Origin: JBMOKT01 sp049323895
GTDB lineage: Bacteria; Bacillota; Peptococcia; Peptococcales; BICA1-8
Direction: 5' to 3'
DNA: 64,000 nucleotides
Assembly (NCBI GenBank): GCA_049323895.1
Contig: JBMOKT010000016.1
Location: 22,695-86,694, forward strand
Shown here: positions 61,212-64,000 of the stretch, piece after piece
Layout: the number at the start of each line of letters is the position of its first letter
Position numbering within the stretch: position 1 is the first letter of the stretch
Position numbers and translations under genes: made by a program
The notes under the pieces: model-generated
Databases searched by the model: none
Seen by the model: the letters and a program-made list of their open reading frames with translations, nothing else
What the model was told of the DNA's origin: nothing

Positions 61212-63626
61212 ATGGAAAAAAGTAGTTTAAAAATAAAAGGAATGACATGTGCTGCCTGTGCCGCAAAAATTGAAAAATCCTTAAACAAAATGGATGGTGT
61301 GGCAAGTGTAAATGTAAATTTAGCTATGGAAAAGGCAGCCATAGAGTATGACCCATCAAAAATCAAATTAAATGACTTTGTAGAAAAAATTAATAAATTA
61401 GGATATCAGGTCGCTGCTGATACAATCGATATCAAAATAAAAGGAATGACCTGTGCTGCCTGTGCTGCCAAAATAGAGAAAAAGCTCAATTCATTATCGG
61501 GAGTAGAAAAGGCCACGGTAAATTTGGCAACAGAAAAAGCCTCATTAACATATTATAGTTCGGTTGTCTCAACCACTGAGTTAAAGGCAGTAATAGAAAA
61601 GCTGGGCTATAAAGCCGAAGTCTTAGATGAAAAGGTGGATATTGATAAAGAAAAAGAATCAAGGGAAAAGGAAATTAAGAAGCAGAAAATATATTTTATC
61701 TTCTCGGCAGTTCTTTCCTTACCTTTAGCTTTATTTATGTTTGCCGAGTTATTCGCATGGACCTGGGTACCGGGAATTATTTTCAATAAGTATTTCCAAT
61801 TAGTTTTAGCAACACCTATTCAATTTATAGCTGGTGCTCAATTTTATAAAGATGCCTATTATGCTCTGAAGAATAAGAGCGCTAATATGGCTGTCTTAGT
61901 TGCGTTGGGAACAACTGCTGCTTACTTATTCAGTGTAGTAGTTACCTTTTGGGGGCACCAAATTGGAGAAATGCACGTTTATTATGAGACCTCAGCCATA
62001 ATCATCACTTTAATTATCCTAGGTAAGCTTTTAGAAGCGATTGCCAAGGGTAAAACCTCGGAAGCAATTAAAAAGCTGATGGGACTACAAGCAAAAACAG
62101 CCAGAGTAATCAGAGATGGAAAAGAAAATGATATTCCTATTGAAGAAGTAGTTGCCGGTGACTTAATTGTGGTTCGGCCAGGCGAAAAAGTACCTGTTGA
62201 TGGTGTTATTAAAGAAGGCTATTCGGCATTAGACGAGTCTATGTTAACCGGTGAAAGTATTCCTGTAGATAAAAAAGCAGGGGACCAAGTTATCGGAGCA
62301 ACTATCAATAAACACGGGACCTTTAAATTTGAAGCAACTAAGGTAGGTAAAGATACAGCTTTAGCCCAAATAATAAAAGTAGTGGAAGATGCCCAAGGTT
62401 CCAAGGCTCCTATCCAAAGAATGGCTGATATTATCTCCGCTTATTTTGTTCCGGCAGTAATCGTAATTGCAGTAATTACCTTTGGTGTATGGTTCTTTAT
62501 TGTTGACCCTGGAAATTTCACCAGAGCCTTAATTAACTTTACGGCCGTACTGGTAATTGCTTGTCCGTGTGCTTTGGGTTTAGCAACGCCTACATCTATT
62601 ATGGTGGGTACCGGTAAAGGTGCAGAGAACGGTATCCTGATTAAAGGGGGGGAACACTTAGAAAATGCACATAAGCTTGATACTGTTGTTTTAGATAAGA
62701 CAGGTACAATTACCAAAGGAAAGCCGGAAGTAACTGATATTTATAGCATAAATGCTTTAGCTGAAAACGATATACTAAGGATTGCCGCCATAACAGAGAA
62801 GGGCTCTGAACATCCACTGGGTGAAGCCATAGTTATTAAAGGAAAAGAAGTGTTTGGTGAATTACCGGATCCAGATGATTTTAGTGCCATACCTGGCCAT
62901 GGTGTGGAGGCTGTTGTTGATGGGAAGAAGATATTGCTAGGAACCAGAAAATTAATGCGGGAAAGAAAAATCTCTATTGAACAAATTGAAGAAAAGATGA
63001 GTGAATTTGAGGACCAAGGCAAAACTGCAATGCTTATGACCGTAGATAATTCAATCGCTGCAATCATTGCTGTAGCAGATACTATTAAGGAAACCTCTTT
63101 AGAGGCAATCAAAGCACTTAAAGAGATGAATATAGATGTTGTCATGATAACTGGTGATAACAAACGAACTGCTAAGGCCATTGCAGAGCAGGTAGGGATT
63201 ACCCATGTTTTAGCCGAAGTTTTGCCTGAGGACAAAGCCAATGAAGTAGCAAAATTAAAAGCAAAAGGGAAAAAAGTGGGTATGGTTGGTGATGGTATTA
63301 ATGATGCCCCTGCCTTGGCAACTGCTGATGTTGGAATGGCTATTGGAACAGGAACAGATGTGGCCATGGAAGCAGCGGATATAACTCTGATGTCGGGAGA
63401 TTTGAGGGGTATCCCTGCAAGCATTAAGTTAAGCAGAGCAACAATGCGTAACATTAAGCAAAATCTATTTTGGGCATTAATTTACAACACACTAGGTATA
63501 CCTGTGGCTGCGCTAGGTTTATTAAATCCTGTTATAGCCGGAGGGGCTATGGCCTTTAGTTCTGTGTCAGTTGTATCTAATGCTTTAAGGTTAAAACGCT
63601 GGACCTATAAACCAGCTCAAAAATAA
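61212..63626 (+). CDS. copA: Copper-exporting P1B-1 ATPase
   Basis: An 804-residue P-type ATPase with two N-terminal HMA domains (GMTCAACAAKIE at about C13/C16 and again at about C81/C84), eight membrane helices, the TM motif ACPCALGLATP (about 450), DKTGTITKG (about 494), the HP motif SEHPLG and MVGDGINDAPAL. The CPC context and the YN and MxxSS elements (IYNTLGIPVA, AMAFSSVSVV) near the C-terminus define the copper-type P1B-1 class, unlike the two CadA-like ATPases. It exports Cu(I). A CopZ chaperone gene follows after 16 bases. Ribosome site GAAAGGATG. Confidence 0.95.
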   Translation: MEKSSLKIKGMTCAACAAKIEKSLNKMDGVASVNVNLAMEKAAIEYDPSKIKLNDFVEKINKLGYQVAADTIDIKIKGMTCAACAAKIEKKLNSLSGVEKATVNLATEKASLTYYSSVVSTTELKAVIEKLGYKAEVLDEKVDIDKEKESREKEIKKQKIYFIFSAVLSLPLALFMFAELFAWTWVPGIIFNKYFQLVLATPIQFIAGAQFYKDAYYALKNKSANMAVLVALGTTAAYLFSVVVTFWGHQIGEMHVYYETSAIIITLIILGKLLEAIAKGKTSEAIKKLMGLQAKTARVIRDGKENDIPIEEVVAGDLIVVRPGEKVPVDGVIKEGYSALDESMLTGESIPVDKKAGDQVIGATINKHGTFKFEATKVGKDTALAQIIKVVEDAQGSKAPIQRMADIISAYFVPAVIVIAVITFGVWFFIVDPGNFTRALINFTAVLVIACPCALGLATPTSIMVGTGKGAENGILIKGGEHLENAHKLDTVVLDKTGTITKGKPEVTDIYSINALAENDILRIAAITEKGSEHPLGEAIVIKGKEVFGELPDPDDFSAIPGHGVEAVVDGKKILLGTRKLMRERKISIEQIEEKMSEFEDQGKTAMLMTVDNSIAAIIAVADTIKETSLEAIKALKEMNIDVVMITGDNKRTAKAIAEQVGITHVLAEVLPEDKANEVAKLKAKGKKVGMVGDGINDAPALATADVGMAIGTGTDVAMEAADITLMSGDLRGIPASIKLSRATMRNIKQNLFWALIYNTLGIPVAALGLLNPVIAGGAMAFSSVSVVSNALRLKRWTYKPAQK

Positions 63627-63642
63627 ACTGGAGGTATTGTTT

Positions 63643-63855
63643 ATGGAACAAAAAGTTTTAAAGGTAAATGGAATGTCATGTAACCATTGCAAGAAGTCTA
63701 TTGAAAATGCTTTGAAGGAAATTGGAGTAAGTGCAGTAGTCAATCTTGAGACAAAAAACGTAGATGTGAAATATGACAAAGAAAAGGTTAGTTTGGAAAA
63801 AGTAATCTCAGAAATTGAAGATCAGGGGTATGAAGTAGAAAAAGGGAGCCTTTAA
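63643..63855 (+). CDS. copZ: CopZ-type copper chaperone
   Basis: A 70-residue single HMA domain with the copper-binding motif GMSCNHCKKSIE (about C12/C15). It would pass Cu(I) to the HMA domains of CopA, encoded just before it. ATG 63643 is chosen because GGAGG lies 8 bases upstream; a TTG two codons earlier is also in frame. Its terminator overlaps the last codons. Confidence 0.9.
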   Translation: MEQKVLKVNGMSCNHCKKSIENALKEIGVSAVVNLETKNVDVKYDKEKVSLEKVISEIEDQGYEVEKGSL

Positions 63856-63875
63856 TCAGGCTCTTTTCCTTTTTC
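63843..63875 (+). terminator. copZ terminator, immediately before the intron
   Basis: GAGCC and GGCTC form a stem around TTTAATCA, lengthened by A-T and wobble pairs (AAAGG with TTTTCC), followed by TTTTTC. The group II intron starts at the next base. Confidence 0.7.
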
Positions 63876-64000
63876 GTGCGTCCAGCGAAGCTGGACCACA
63901 CTTGCCAGTGAAAGTCTGGCACGGGTAATTGCCAAGAAGCCCGTTAGCTAATCCCAGTGCGTCGCAGTAATGCGGGGTGCCAAGCGGGAGGATAAAGTAC
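63876..64000 (+). mobile_element. 5' end of a bacterial group II intron (class C-like), cut by window edge
   Basis: The sequence begins GTGCG, the group II 5' splice-site consensus (GUGYG), followed by a GC stem (TCCAGC, GAA, GCTGGA) and domain I elements such as CAGTGAAAGTCTGGCACGGG and AAGCCCGTTAGCTAA, which resemble class C introns. Class C introns insert right after terminator hairpins, and here the start directly follows the copZ terminator. Only 125 bases are in the window, so the reverse transcriptase and 3' end are not seen. Confidence 0.75.

Noticed and set aside
1..64000. CRISPR array, rRNA or tRNA genes
   Set aside because: No regularly spaced direct repeats and no conserved rRNA or tRNA signatures were found on reading both strands.

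Overview
The window is 64 kb from a spore-forming, anaerobic-type clostridial Firmicute. This rests on low G+C in most of the window, strong AGGAGG-type ribosome sites with many TTG/GTG starts, and sporulation-lineage genes (Spo0E-like proteins, a YIEGIA pair, SigI/RsgI). I cannot name the species. The first 8.7 kb are visibly richer in G+C than the rest and may have a separate history.

Layout. 1-8.7 kb: the tail of a Flp/Tad-type pilus operon (TadC-like protein, class III pilin, prepilin peptidase, two TadE-like proteins), then a copper-amine-oxidase-N-domain protein and a 1756-residue secreted PKD protein. 8.7-12.4 kb: an accessory patch with a degenerate HNH-like protein, an orphan GC-rich block, a shortened uracil-DNA-glycosylase-like gene and an ACR3-like transporter. 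12.8-17.5 kb: a NEW3 surface protein, an ABC exporter, and an ECF sigma factor with a membrane anti-sigma partner. 17.5-25.6 kb: secreted small proteins, rhodanese, TSUP permease, LspA, FeoB/FeoA fossils and a three-HMA Cd/Zn-type P-ATPase with a CadC-like repressor. 25.7-30.4 kb: SigI/RsgI and a CbiMN-Q-O cobalt/nickel transporter. 30.6-35.3 kb: YIEGIA and its partner, an M23-like protein and a two-component system. 35.5-42.8 kb: a cytochrome c maturation (System I) operon with a CxxxY-type CcmE. 42.8-52.1 kb: envelope genes (HtrA, two M23 hydrolases, a broken polysaccharide deacetylase, a LysM protein, UppP, NhaC). 52.2-58.1 kb: a second CadC/P-ATPase module and a second ACR3-like gene split by an IS256-family element. 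58.2-64 kb: small proteins, PspA, Spo0E-like, a BlaI-type regulator, CopA, CopZ and the 5' end of a group II intron.

How it fits together. Much of the window handles metals and the envelope: cadmium/zinc export twice, copper export with its chaperone, cobalt/nickel import, possible arsenite-type export twice, cytochrome c assembly, and wall hydrolases with stress sensors (HtrA, PspA, SigI, ECF sigma). Paralogous pairs (P-ATPases, ACR3-like, YckD-like, FeoA remnants) show repeated segmental duplication followed by decay.

The best-supported new observations are a clean IS256-family insertion with an 8-bp target duplication inside the second ACR3-like gene, an interleaved (pseudoknot-type) inverted-repeat structure inside that element, a group II intron start directly after the copZ terminator, a 46-bp perfect palindrome before a CadC-type repressor gene, and a System I cytochrome c operon with an extra CcmE-like protein that lacks the heme-ligand motif. 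Several genes carry single-base frameshifts; these could be real decay or sequence errors. I found no tRNA, rRNA or CRISPR array.
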